Counted from the stretch's first letter, positions 1 through 7,152 are shown. The stretch: 9,944 bases of DNA from an uncultured Micrococcales bacterium (GCA_913060985.1 CAJXTQ010000017.1:1-9944), one strand, 5' to 3'. Notes: a model not told the origin generated them from the sequence alone. Translations and numbers: made by a program.

Positions 1-545
1 ATGGGGAAAAGATAGTTGGATTCGTTGGAAGACTAGCTGCGGAAAAGCAAGTTCACCGAATGAGTGAACTGTTGGGGATAAAAAACACCAAGTTTGTAAT
101 TGTTGGTGATGGCCCTGAGAGGTCAAGACTTGAGTCTCAATTTGCAGGAAGCGGTGTTTACTTCGCAGGAAGACAGACCGCCTTGGAGCTTGCCTATCAC
201 TACGCAGCACTGGATGTCTTTGTCCACTTCGGAACAGAAGAGACCTTCGGTCAAACAATCCAAGAGGCGCAAGCAACAGGTTTGCCGGTAGTTGCTCCAA
301 ATATGGGTGGCCCTAAGTTTTTGATCGAGGACGAGAAAAACGGATTCCTTGCTAACCCTGAAGGGCGCGGTGATTACAAGCGATTGGTGAAAAAGCTGAT
401 CGATGACGACAGTTTGAGAGAGTCAATGTCGGGTGAAGCTCGCAAGTCAGTTTCCAAGAAATCATGGGAATCCAATAACGCCAAGTTGATTGAGTTTTAT
501 GAGCAGGCGATTTTGGAATCCAGCAAAACTGTCGCTGGGATTTAG
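1..545 (+). CDS. GT4 glycosyltransferase, MgtA-like GDP-mannose-dependent alpha-mannosyltransferase (5' truncated)
   Basis: The frame is open to the left edge (first full codon at 3), so only the C-terminal 180 residues are seen; the ATG at 60 is internal, because the residues before it (VGFVGRLAAEKQ) are the conserved start of the GT-B C-terminal domain. Further family marks are the VIVGDGPER nucleotide-binding strand, DVFVHFGTEETFGQTIQEA containing the E-x7-E motif (visible residues 80 and 88), and GLPVVAPNMGGP. This pattern is typical of actinobacterial GDP-mannose-dependent mannosyltransferases of the MgtA/PimB type, which work on the cytoplasmic face of the membrane and mannosylate lipid acceptors such as glucuronosyl-diacylglycerol or PIMs. 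Donor and acceptor are inferred from family resemblance. The stop overlaps by 4 nt the stop of the convergent SGNH hydrolase. A different GT4 specificity remains possible. Confidence 0.88.
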   Translation, partial: GEKIVGFVGRLAAEKQVHRMSELLGIKNTKFVIVGDGPERSRLESQFAGSGVYFAGRQTALELAYHYAALDVFVHFGTEETFGQTIQEAQATGLPVVAPNMGGPKFLIEDEKNGFLANPEGRGDYKRLVKKLIDDDSLRESMSGEARKSVSKKSWESNNAKLIEFYEQAILESSKTVAGI

Positions 546-1381
546 TGGGTAAGGATTTCCCAGTGAGGGGAAGTTATTGGCCTAAATGGCTCTAGTCTTT
601 CGCTTTTTGGGCTTAGTCCATCACCACTAGTGACACCCTTGAGCTTTCTATGGGTGAAGGGAATGACATCCTTGCGGATCCAGCGGATGGTTTCTTTCAC
701 ACCCCTTGCAGGCGCGGAACGCTCATAGTGTTCTGCCTCACGGAAGCGGTATTTCAGGTCTAAAATCTTGGCCGCCTCATTGGCAACCTTCACATGACCG
801 TGACCGGAGAAGTGAACCATGTCCTCAGCCCAGTAACACAAATCACTGAAGTGTTCGATTCCAAATAAATCCAATACCGGCAGATTGAACTCGTGACCGA
901 GCCCAGTAATTAGATCACTCATGCGCTCGGCCCGATAGCGAAGTGGTTTGAACACATTCAAATGCAGCGGATTGATGGTGTTTGCAATAATCACGTCACT
1001 GCCTGAATCAACTAACTGCTGAAGCCCATCTCGATAGATTGATCTCAACTCAGGGAGTTTTTCTGGGGCAACAGTGAGGTCATTTGATCCAGCCATTACC
1101 GTCACCAGGTCGGCATTCACGCTCAGTGCCTTTTTCAGCTGCCAATCCATGATGGTTTTGATTTTTGATCCCCTGAGGGCAAAATTGGCAAACTCAAAAT
1201 CTCTGTTTTGGTCCTGGGCTTCTTTAGCAAGTAATCCTGCCAGCCTGTCGGTCCAGCCGTTGTATCGGCGGGTTTTGTGAAAGGTGAAGTCACCTAAGCC
1301 CTCGGAGAGACTGTCTCCGATTGCAACGTAGGATCCGTAAGGTTTTCCAATCACGATGTAATAAAGCAATTTCAACCTCAC
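542..1381 (-). CDS. SGNH/GDSL-family hydrolase (lipase/esterase-like)
   Basis: A 279-residue single-domain SGNH hydrolase. Block I is YVAIGDSLSEG with nucleophile Ser24, block II is around NFALRGSK (Gly71), block III is AGSND (Asn100), and block V is EDMVHFSGHGH with Asp187 and His190 as the other triad members. The family hydrolyses ester bonds in lipids, acylated sugars or glycans; no substrate can be read from the sequence. No convincing signal peptide is present, so a cytoplasmic location is likely. About 70 residues follow the catalytic His, an arginine-rich tail common in actinobacterial members. The start is uncertain: GTG at 1381 has no ribosome site, TTG at 1369 has GAGG six nt upstream, and GTG at 1354 would leave only a few residues before the GDS block. 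It is divergent from the DUF3048 lipoprotein and convergent with the mannosyltransferase. Confidence 0.88.
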   Translation of the reverse strand: MRLKLLYYIVIGKPYGSYVAIGDSLSEGLGDFTFHKTRRYNGWTDRLAGLLAKEAQDQNRDFEFANFALRGSKIKTIMDWQLKKALSVNADLVTVMAGSNDLTVAPEKLPELRSIYRDGLQQLVDSGSDVIIANTINPLHLNVFKPLRYRAERMSDLITGLGHEFNLPVLDLFGIEHFSDLCYWAEDMVHFSGHGHVKVANEAAKILDLKYRFREAEHYERSAPARGVKETIRWIRKDVIPFTHRKLKGVTSGDGLSPKSERLEPFRPITSPHWEILTH

Positions 1382-1483
1382 AAGTTGAAAAAGAAACGCT
1401 TAAGTGTTGGCATCTGTTTGGTGAACAAAAACTTGCCACCGTGGCATTCACCTAAGTTTTTGGCTTCCAGCAATAGGCTTTGG

Positions 1484-2644
1484 ATGATGAAAAAATTACT
1501 CCTCAGCCCGCTAGTTTTTATTGCCATGGGCAGCGTTGCCGTAGGCCTCACCGGATGCTCAGCAGATGAGCCAGTAGAGCAAAATGAAGAAATCACCGTT
1601 GTTGAAGAAGAGACCGGTGAACCGCAAGCCGAACCAGAGCCAGTTAGCTATGACGTATCAAGCCTGACTGGAATCAAGTTCCCTGAAAACAGCAATCCTT
1701 TGCTGGTGGGCCCGGCACTCTCGGCCAAGATCGACAACTTCGCTTTAGCTCGCCCGCAGTCTGGATTGAATTCGGCCGACATTGTTGTGGTTGAGCGAGT
1801 TGAGAGCGGACTTACAAGATTTGTTGCCACCTGGCACAGCTCAATCCCTGAAGAGATTGGCCCAATTAGATCAATCAGGCCAATGGATCCAAACATCGTT
1901 AGTCCCTACGGAGGCATCATGGCTTACTCCGGCGGTCAGGACAGGTTTATGGATCCGATGATGGCGACTGAGTTATATAACGCAACCGAAGATACCGAGG
2001 TTGGCAAAGAGACCATGTTCAGAAAACAGGGAACTGGTAGACCCTATGAACACACCCTTTATGTTCGTGCTGGAGTCCTAGTTAGCCAGCACGGTGATCT
2101 CCCAGCCCCACCGGAGCAATTTGTCTTTGCTGATTTGGAAGCAGAGGAAACACCGAGCGTAGATGCCGGAATGACCTTCAACCAATTCCAGGTCAACTAC
2201 AAAGAAGCAACTTCAGCCTGGCTTATGGGCAATGCCGAATATAGCTTCAATGAACTTGGTATCGAATTGCCAACCGGCGAGACCGCTACTCATTCAGCGC
2301 TATTGCGCTCTCAGGGTGAAACAGCCTTGATTGATGCTTTGACCGAGACCCAGGTGAGAACCAAAAATGTCATCGTCATGGAGACTGAGCTTGATTTCAG
2401 TGCGAAGGACCCTGCCTACGGTTCTATCCCCGAAACTGTTTTGGTAAATGCTTCAGGAAGAGCGTGGGTTTTTGCCGATAACAAGTATTTGGAAATCACC
2501 TGGAGCAAAGAGGGAAGAACCGATCCAATTCAGTTCAGCTTGCTCAATGGAGACCCACTGGTGCTAACCCCTGGACCAACTTGGATTGAATACCTCGATA
2601 GCTACTCGGCAACTTTGGAAATCGATGGGGAGCTAGTTCCCTAA
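1484..2644 (+). CDS. DUF3048 family lipoprotein (YerB-like)
   Basis: An exported lipoprotein of 386 residues. The N-terminus is MMKK followed by a hydrophobic stretch and the lipobox LTGC, so the mature protein should begin at Cys25 and be diacylated. An acidic, Glu/Pro-rich linker (about residues 30-55) leads into a DUF3048 domain, recognised by SAKIDNFALARPQSGLNSADIV, the ESGLTRFVATWHS strand and IGPIRSIRPMD, with a C-terminal half ending in a WSKEGR...PGPTWIEYL-type strand. The molecular role of DUF3048/YerB is not established. I chose ATG 1484 (or the adjacent ATG 1487) because it gives a normal signal peptide and has AGG at 1475-1477; an in-frame TTG at 1385 would put 33 extra polar residues before the signal peptide. 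The stop overlaps the next start (TAATG), suggesting translational coupling to the small DUF2256 gene. Confidence 0.9.
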   Translation: MMKKLLLSPLVFIAMGSVAVGLTGCSADEPVEQNEEITVVEEETGEPQAEPEPVSYDVSSLTGIKFPENSNPLLVGPALSAKIDNFALARPQSGLNSADIVVVERVESGLTRFVATWHSSIPEEIGPIRSIRPMDPNIVSPYGGIMAYSGGQDRFMDPMMATELYNATEDTEVGKETMFRKQGTGRPYEHTLYVRAGVLVSQHGDLPAPPEQFVFADLEAEETPSVDAGMTFNQFQVNYKEATSAWLMGNAEYSFNELGIELPTGETATHSALLRSQGETALIDALTETQVRTKNVIVMETELDFSAKDPAYGSIPETVLVNASGRAWVFADNKYLEITWSKEGRTDPIQFSLLNGDPLVLTPGPTWIEYLDSYSATLEIDGELVP

Positions 2645-2781
2645 TGCCCCGTGGGGTCAAAAAGGAAAATCTTCCTGAGAAGACCTGTCAGCGCTGCGGA
2701 AGACCAATGGTCTGGCGGAAGGCGTGGGCGAAAAACTGGGATCAGGTCAAATACTGCAGTGAGAAATGCAAACGCGGCTAG
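2644..2781 (+). CDS. DUF2256 small zinc-ribbon-like protein
   Basis: A 45-residue protein starting at the ATG whose A is the last base of the preceding TAA stop. It reads MPRGVKKENLPEKTCQRCGR, then PMVWRKAWAKNWDQVKYC and SEKCKRG. This is the DUF2256 pattern: a basic N-terminus, CxxC (Cys15, Cys18), a WRKxWxxxW core and CxxxC (Cys38, Cys42), which together should bind one zinc ion. Family members are short, widespread and functionally uncharacterised; they are sometimes found fused or adjacent to photolyase/cryptochrome-related genes, which are not seen here. No independent ribosome site is evident, so expression probably depends on translational coupling with the DUF3048 gene. Its stop shares the palindrome CTAG (2778-2781) with the stop of the convergent galU. 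Confidence 0.85.
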   Translation: MPRGVKKENLPEKTCQRCGRPMVWRKAWAKNWDQVKYCSEKCKRG

Positions 2782-3653
2782 AGCTCTTTAGAAAACTCTT
2801 TGAGCCAAGCCTTTAGTTCCTCGCCGATATCTTCCCGCTGGGTGGCAATTCTCAGTGATGCCTTGATGTAATCGACCTTGTCTCCGGTGTCATAGCGTCT
2901 TCCGCGGAAGATGACTCCGTAGACATCTGGTTGAGAACTCTCCGCACACGAAGTCTTCAGCGCATCGGTTATCTGGATTTCATTTCCTCGTCCTGGTTCG
3001 GTGCGTTCCAGAACATCAAATATTTCAGGACGTAAGACATATCTTCCGATCACCGCAAGGTTACTTGGGGCTTTATCGGTATCTGGTTTTTCAACCAGAT
3101 TGGTGACCTTCACAACATCCCCGTCACCTTCGACCTCCGCGCAACCATAGAGATGAATCTGATCCGGGTCCACCTCCATTAGTGCAATCACGTGAGATGC
3201 GTTTTTCTCGTGAACATCAAGCATTTCAGCGAGCAAACTATCCCGCTCGTCGATCACATCATCACCCAGCAAGACAGCAAAACTTTGGTCACTAACGTGT
3301 TTTTTGGCGCGCAGAATCGCATGCCCCAAACCCCTTGGATCACCCTGGCGCATGTAATGAATATCTGCTAGGCGGTTAGAGATGCTGACCTCGTCAAGTT
3401 TTTTGGTGTCACCTTTTTTAGTCAGCGCCTCTTCAATTTCACTCGCTCGGTCAAAGTGGTTTTCAAGTGCGTTTTTATTGCGACCTGTGACCATCAATAA
3501 GTCATCTAGACCTGAGCGGACTGCCTCTTCAACCACGTATTGAATCACTGGTTTATCAACAATCGGAAGCATCTCTTTGGGCATGGCTTTGGTTGCGGGC
3601 AAAAACCTGGTTCCCAAACCCGCTACCGGGATGACCGCTTTTGTTACTGGCAT
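2778..3653 (-). CDS. galU: UTP-glucose-1-phosphate uridylyltransferase
   Basis: Makes UDP-glucose and pyrophosphate from UTP and glucose 1-phosphate in the cytoplasm, feeding glycan synthesis and, through the Ugd in this window, UDP-glucuronate. The protein has 291 residues, the usual length for bacterial GalU. Visible signatures are AGLGTRFLPATKAMPKEMLP (11-30, nucleotide loop and uridylyl-transfer lysines), QYVVEEA (38-44), GLGHA (108-112), LLGDD (128-132, metal-binding Asp), VEKP (187-190, sugar-phosphate lysine), GRYVL (203-207), GNEIQITDAL (223-232) and YDTGDKVDY (254-262). It starts at ATG 3653 with only a weak GAAG as ribosome site, 10 nt after the stop of the upstream gene at 3664-4449, so the two are probably one transcript. 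The 3' end overlaps the DUF2256 gene by 4 nt. Confidence 0.97.
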   Translation of the reverse strand: MPVTKAVIPVAGLGTRFLPATKAMPKEMLPIVDKPVIQYVVEEAVRSGLDDLLMVTGRNKNALENHFDRASEIEEALTKKGDTKKLDEVSISNRLADIHYMRQGDPRGLGHAILRAKKHVSDQSFAVLLGDDVIDERDSLLAEMLDVHEKNASHVIALMEVDPDQIHLYGCAEVEGDGDVVKVTNLVEKPDTDKAPSNLAVIGRYVLRPEIFDVLERTEPGRGNEIQITDALKTSCAESSQPDVYGVIFRGRRYDTGDKVDYIKASLRIATQREDIGEELKAWLKEFSKEL

Positions 3654-3663
3654 GGCTTCAACT

Positions 3664-4449
3664 CTAGGCCAAGAGTTCTCGAAGCACCCCTAAAAACTCA
3701 TGACGCATAAACACCCTGAATTTCTCGATTTCTTTTCTAAGAAACATCTCATCTTCAATAAGTGGAACTAGCTTTGCTGTTATCACCGCTGGAGATTGAC
3801 CCTTATCAAGCATTTGGTAATTGAAACCAAAGCTTCCAAGTTCCATATCCTCAATCATTTTTTTGTCATGCATATTTGAGTAGACATGCAAAAAAGGTGT
3901 CATTGAAGTCAGTAGCAATAGCAGTCCCCCGGGAGATGAGCTAATGCCAGCTACGCATTTCTGACTTAGCGCAATTAGCTCCTCGATTGAAAGATCATTG
4001 GCAACCTTCACATAATCAGGATTGTCAAGATGCTCAGTGATGCCCTCAATAAGTTCTCTGTTCTCGCCATTGTCAACAAGCACAACTGAGCGTGATTGTC
4101 TTAGGAAACATTTCTTGGTGATATCCGCCCAGATCTCCACCGAGCCTGCTTTTTTAACACTCGGTTCAACCAGGATGTTTCCTTCTCCAAAGCTATCGCT
4201 TTTGATTGAACCACCAAGAGAGACTGCATCAACTGAATAACCAAAGGCGGGGTGGGGATCTTCATCCAGGGTCGCCTTGAGTGTGCTCTTAGTTTCACTA
4301 TCCTCGGCTGCCAGATTAAGCCCAGATACAGAGCTGTCTTCGGTGATATTGATATCCGTATGGCCAAGCTCCATTAAACCCTCAACACAACCAGCAACTG
4401 CCAGCCTCTCGGCAAGCGAGACCTGGCTCTCAGGGATAATTGAAAGCAT
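3664..4449 (-). CDS. unrecognised protein, possible GT-B / polysaccharide pyruvyl-transferase-like C-terminal domain
   Basis: I do not recognise this 261-residue protein as a named family. It has no signal peptide or membrane segment. Residues 72-80 (SVDAVSLGG) and 120-126 (RSVVLVD) look like Rossmann-type strands. The region 150-215 (DLSIEELIALSQKCVAGISSSP, then GGLLLLLTSMTPFLHVYSN and a following Lys-rich turn) has the layout of the C-terminal half of polysaccharide pyruvyl transferases or GT-B enzymes, where a Ser/Arg-His-rich loop precedes a glycine/leucine helix and a xPxLxxY strand. The usual Arg-His pair of pyruvyl transferases is absent. The helical tail (230-261) is charged. It lies 10 nt upstream of galU, divergent from a GT2-like gene, so a role in surface-glycan synthesis is likely but inferred. 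The start at ATG 4449 is supported by a -10 box placed for a leaderless transcript. Confidence 0.75.
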   Translation of the reverse strand: MLSIIPESQVSLAERLAVAGCVEGLMELGHTDINITEDSSVSGLNLAAEDSETKSTLKATLDEDPHPAFGYSVDAVSLGGSIKSDSFGEGNILVEPSVKKAGSVEIWADITKKCFLRQSRSVVLVDNGENRELIEGITEHLDNPDYVKVANDLSIEELIALSQKCVAGISSSPGGLLLLLTSMTPFLHVYSNMHDKKMIEDMELGSFGFNYQMLDKGQSPAVITAKLVPLIEDEMFLRKEIEKFRVFMRHEFLGVLRELLA

Positions 4450-4455
4450 TGTTTA

Positions 4456-4483
4456 AGGTTAGTGAGCTTTAGGCACCAAGCAA
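4456..4483 (-). promoter_or_regulatory. leaderless-type promoter for the gene at 3664-4449 (and probably galU)
   Basis: On the minus strand TAACCT (4461-4456) lies exactly at -12 to -7 relative to the A of the ATG at 4449, and TTGCTT (4483-4478) sits 16 nt further upstream. This matches the actinobacterial TANNNT -10 rule for leaderless mRNAs, and no ribosome site precedes the ATG. The sequence is seen; promoter activity is inferred. Confidence 0.55.
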
Positions 4484-4492
4484 CGTAAGCAA

Positions 4493-4498
4493 AAAGGA
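4493..4498 (+). promoter_or_regulatory. ribosome binding site deciding the TTG start at 4504
   Basis: AAAGGA lies 5 nt before TTG 4504. An ATG at 4499 directly after it is in another frame and too close, so the site supports TTG as the start of the 526-residue GT2-like protein. Confidence 0.6.
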
Positions 4499-4503
4499 AT
4501 GTT

Positions 4504-6084
4504 TTGTCCGCCGTTTATGAAAAATACAAAGCTAAAAAAGGCTTGTTTCGCAAACGCGCCCTTGAAAATAACTACAACATCAATAATCAGTTTCTGATTG
4601 AGCTGACGGGGTTTGAAAATCTTTTCGAGCTAATCGACCAGATGAATGTCAGCTGGTTCAAATCAGCGAGTAAGACTTCCAGAGACGCAGCTTTGGACCT
4701 TGCACTGCTTTTGGATTCAACTAGATCTTCAAAAATCTTCGAGGCAGCGATCAGTGCTAACCCAAACTTTTTGGCCAATGAACACAAACAAAAGGCAAAG
4801 GAAATCCTGATTGGATTTGGTGAGATTAGAAAAGCCAACAACCTCGGTCTGAGTGGATTGCAGCAGCTTGATGCAGAAAACCCATTCAGAAACCAGTTTT
4901 CCAGTCTGGAGACCAAAATAAGTTGGCTTAGAAATTTCTTGGATCTTTCAAAACATCACAAGCTTGATTACACCGAAGACAGATTTATGCATCCGGTTGA
5001 CAGCTTTGAAATAAGCAATGACAACAATCAAGTCAGCCAAGAGATCACCTCGGTGGTTGTCATTGCCAGATCTCCGACAGAAGAGCTAAATAGAACTATC
5101 AAGTCGGTGTTATCTAGTGGATTGAGTCCGCTTGAGGTTTTAGTGATGCAGCAACTAGACACCGCCAAGGGGTTCAGAACACCAATTGATGTTCAAAGGT
5201 TTTCACCGAATGTGAAAACAATCGTTGTCCCCGAAACACTCAAGCTTCATCAGATTCTGAATAGAGCTCTGGATGAATCCTCGGGGAAGTATTTATGCTT
5301 ACTAACCCAAGGGGAGATTCTGCATCCAGATGCGATGTCAGTCATGAAATCCAAGGCTCGGAAAAAAGCGATTGTGACAGCAAACAAAAGCCACATCGGA
5401 CTTGGCTTTGAGCTAACAAATTCCAGCTCAATCTTTGGTCTTATAAACAAACCGCTTGCTAAAAACTATGGCTATTTCGACCATGTTCGGATTGGTTCTC
5501 TGGATGGCTTTCTTGAGCGCCTGGGCCCGCGAAAGCATCTGGATCGCAACCTTTGTTTTTCAACAATTCAGAAACCAGAAGAAGAATTAGTGAAAGACGC
5601 AAGCAGGCATTATCTTGCTTTGCAAAGAAGCTTCGTAAGCTCTAACTCAAGGCCCTTTGTTGCCAATTCACCGATTAGGTCTTTTTATGCTCCAAGGCCT
5701 GTTCGTTTCGGTTTCAAGCTGTCTGTCAACAGACGGGAGTTGAACACGGTTTTTGCTCTGGATATGTCAAACCCCCAGTCTTTGGCCAGGTTAGTTAAAT
5801 CAATAAATCAAGACCAGCTAACAGGTATTTGGGATATCAACCCTTGGTGGAGCGAGCAGGAGCTAGAGATTCCTGGACAGCTTCGCAAACTGATGGATAA
5901 GCGGATAGTTCAGTTTGTCTATCCGGAGGAGAGGATCAGCATTGATCAATTGCTGGTGATTGATTCAGAAGCCTTGGAGGCAGTCAACCCAAAGCGTCAA
6001 CCGAGGTGGGATGTGGTTGATTTTGAGTTTGATGAAACCTATAGAAAAACCATCAAGAATCTCTTCCCCGTATCTGAGATCTAA
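4504..6084 (+). CDS. GT2-like (GT-A fold) protein with degenerate DXD, multi-domain
   Basis: A 526-residue soluble protein with three parts. Residues 1-175 are mostly helical and charged, with no family I can name. Residues 180-345 follow the GT2 plan: the opening strand SVVVIARSPTEELNRTIKSVLSSG, then EVLVMQQL, NRALDESSGKYLCLLTQGEILHP, and NYGYFDHVRIGSLDGFLERLG, which corresponds to the GxFD...D-FxxRL acceptor/base region. The metal-binding DXD expected after GKYLCLL is replaced by TQGE (268-271). Residues 395-526 form a further uncharacterised domain with many Trp and Arg. Without DXD the protein may be metal-independent, inactive, or a partner of another transferase. It starts at TTG 4504 with AAAGGA upstream. 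The last 32 nt overlap the convergent ExoA-like gene. Its neighbours suggest surface polysaccharide synthesis; the exact role is unknown. Confidence 0.8.
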   Translation: MSAVYEKYKAKKGLFRKRALENNYNINNQFLIELTGFENLFELIDQMNVSWFKSASKTSRDAALDLALLLDSTRSSKIFEAAISANPNFLANEHKQKAKEILIGFGEIRKANNLGLSGLQQLDAENPFRNQFSSLETKISWLRNFLDLSKHHKLDYTEDRFMHPVDSFEISNDNNQVSQEITSVVVIARSPTEELNRTIKSVLSSGLSPLEVLVMQQLDTAKGFRTPIDVQRFSPNVKTIVVPETLKLHQILNRALDESSGKYLCLLTQGEILHPDAMSVMKSKARKKAIVTANKSHIGLGFELTNSSSIFGLINKPLAKNYGYFDHVRIGSLDGFLERLGPRKHLDRNLCFSTIQKPEEELVKDASRHYLALQRSFVSSNSRPFVANSPIRSFYAPRPVRFGFKLSVNRRELNTVFALDMSNPQSLARLVKSINQDQLTGIWDINPWWSEQELEIPGQLRKLMDKRIVQFVYPEERISIDQLLVIDSEALEAVNPKRQPRWDVVDFEFDETYRKTIKNLFPVSEI

Positions 6085-7006
6085 ACAGCATCCCGACAAT
6101 AAATCCCAAACCCCAGCTGTAATGCATGGTTGGCAGAACAACAATTAGCCAGCTCTTTCCACCGTTTTCAACTCTTGCGAACAGGGATATGAAAACAACC
6201 GATAGAAAATAAATCACCGCCGGAAAAACAAACAGTGAGCCAAACACCAGCAATGGCGGAATGAAGTATCTAGGCCTCGAGGCACTCAGAGCTGAGCGAG
6301 TTAGCCTCGCCCTCCATCGACCTGTTTTATAAAACTGCTTTACAAGGCTTCCCCAGTTTCCCCTTGGGAAATACCTGACTTCTAATTGTGGATCAAACCA
6401 AACTTTGTGGCCTGCGCGCCTAAGCCTCAAATTAAGCTCCCAGTCCTGGCCTCTGATGAGTTCCTCATCGAATCCACCAACGGATTGCAGTTTCTCTTTG
6501 TCAAAAACTCCCAGGTAGACACTGTCTACCTCACCCTCTTTGCCACCCACGTGGAAACTTCCCCCACCAAGGCCAAACCTGGATCCGTACGCCCAGGCGA
6601 CAGCGGATTGAAATCCTGTGGTGCCAATCGCGTGCATCAGCCCGCCGACGTTTCCAGCTTGGGTTCGCTCAAGGGTTTCGATGGCTCTTTTTGCATACCC
6701 ATAGGTCAATTCACTGTGAGCATCAACCCTGATGATGACATCCCCTTGGGCCTCGGTTATGGCCAAATTCAACCCCTTGGCTGTGTTGTTCTTGGGGTTT
6801 TTGACGACTCGAATCTGAGGATGATTCTTTTCAAGTTGCTTGGCTATTCGGTTTGTTTTATCTCGGGATCTGCCTAGAGCAATGATTAGCTCGAAAGGGA
6901 TATCAAGATCTTGGTCCAGCACGGACTTCACTGACATCTCAATGTTTTTCTCTTCATTGAGTGCAGGCATGACAAAACTTGCAAAAGAGTAAGTTTTGTT
7001 TTCCAC
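6053..7006 (-). CDS. family 2 glycosyltransferase, ExoA-like, membrane-anchored
   Basis: A 317-residue GT2 enzyme resembling ExoA of succinoglycan synthesis, which adds sugars to a lipid-linked repeat unit on the inner membrane face. The GT-A domain begins SFVMPALNEEKNIE (10-23); ELIIALGRSRDKT (39-51) is the actinobacterial variant of the nucleotide loop; NNTAKGLNLAI (73-83) and VDAH (94-97, DXD-type metal site with Asp95) follow. GGSFHVGGKEGEVDSVYLGVF (148-168), GGFDEELIRGQDWELNLRLR (177-196, probable catalytic base Asp188) and WFDPQLEVRYFPRGNWGSL (203-221) complete the domain. Two C-terminal hydrophobic segments, about 248-277 and 285-308, anchor it in the membrane. Sugar and acceptor are unknown. 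The start is GTG 7006, with no ribosome site but a -10 box at exactly -12 to -7. Its 3' end overlaps the convergent GT2-like gene by 32 nt. Confidence 0.92.
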   Translation of the reverse strand: MENKTYSFASFVMPALNEEKNIEMSVKSVLDQDLDIPFELIIALGRSRDKTNRIAKQLEKNHPQIRVVKNPKNNTAKGLNLAITEAQGDVIIRVDAHSELTYGYAKRAIETLERTQAGNVGGLMHAIGTTGFQSAVAWAYGSRFGLGGGSFHVGGKEGEVDSVYLGVFDKEKLQSVGGFDEELIRGQDWELNLRLRRAGHKVWFDPQLEVRYFPRGNWGSLVKQFYKTGRWRARLTRSALSASRPRYFIPPLLVFGSLFVFPAVIYFLSVVFISLFARVENGGKSWLIVVLPTMHYSWGLGFIVGMLFRSQIRGRDS

Positions 7007-7012
7007 CAGAGA

Positions 7013-7018
7013 AGGCTA
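7013..7018 (-). promoter_or_regulatory. -10 box for a leaderless GTG start (ExoA-like gene)
   Basis: TAGCCT on the minus strand lies at -12 to -7 relative to GTG 7006, the position expected when transcription begins at the start codon. No ribosome site is visible. The -35 region would fall inside the left arm of the inverted repeat at 7030-7043, so that repeat could also affect this promoter. Confidence 0.45.
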
Positions 7019-7029
7019 AACCAAAAAGT

Positions 7030-7092
7030 AGAGGTTACGGAGAATGAGCAGGCTTAGTTGCGAACTCGGAAAGGGGGGTCTCCGTAACCTCT
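7030..7092 (-). repeat. perfect 14-bp inverted repeat with C6-containing loop; candidate small RNA, terminator or operator
   Basis: AGAGGTTACGGAGA (7030-7043) is repeated as its exact reverse complement at 7079-7092, with a 35-nt spacer. Read on the minus strand, the 5' side of the loop starts CCCCCC, followed by a small inner AGTT/AACT stem (7056-7066), and the 3' arm is followed by AC and five T (7027-7023). This polarity fits the 3' end of a leftward transcript: the end of ugd, or an independent small RNA. The 35-nt loop is long for a simple terminator. Both arms carry TAACCT pointing outwards, and the left arm sits at the -35 position of the ExoA-like gene, so a protein-binding operator is an alternative. 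The repeat is seen directly; the function is not decided. Confidence 0.6.
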
Positions 7093-7143
7093 TGCATAAG
7101 GATTTCAGAGCAATGTCTGTGGTTGCAAGTGGAATTTGAAAGC

Positions 7144-7152
7144 TGTGGATAA
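7144..7152 (-). promoter_or_regulatory. perfect consensus DnaA-box sequence
   Basis: The minus strand reads TTATCCACA, the classical 9-mer bound by DnaA. It is a single copy just after the ugd stop codon; no cluster of boxes or AT-rich unwinding region accompanies it, so this is not an origin. The TTATCC part also pairs with GGATAA at the end of ugd (7147-7152 with 7157-7162, 4-nt loop) to form a short 6-bp hairpin over the stop codon. Binding is inferred only. Confidence 0.4.

Noticed and set aside
1385..1483. A 33-residue N-terminal extension of the DUF3048 lipoprotein from TTG 1385.
   Set aside because: It would place the lipobox Cys near residue 58, too far for a lipoprotein signal; ATG 1484/1487 gives a normal signal peptide and has an AGG upstream.
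6386..6877. A 163-codon open frame on the plus strand.
   Set aside because: It lies wholly antisense to the conserved core of the ExoA-like glycosyltransferase, and its translation shows no family features.
7030..7092. Assignment of the hairpin to the actinobacterial 6C RNA family.
   Set aside because: That family has two hairpins, each with a C-rich loop; only one C6 tract is seen here, so only a generic candidate RNA is called.
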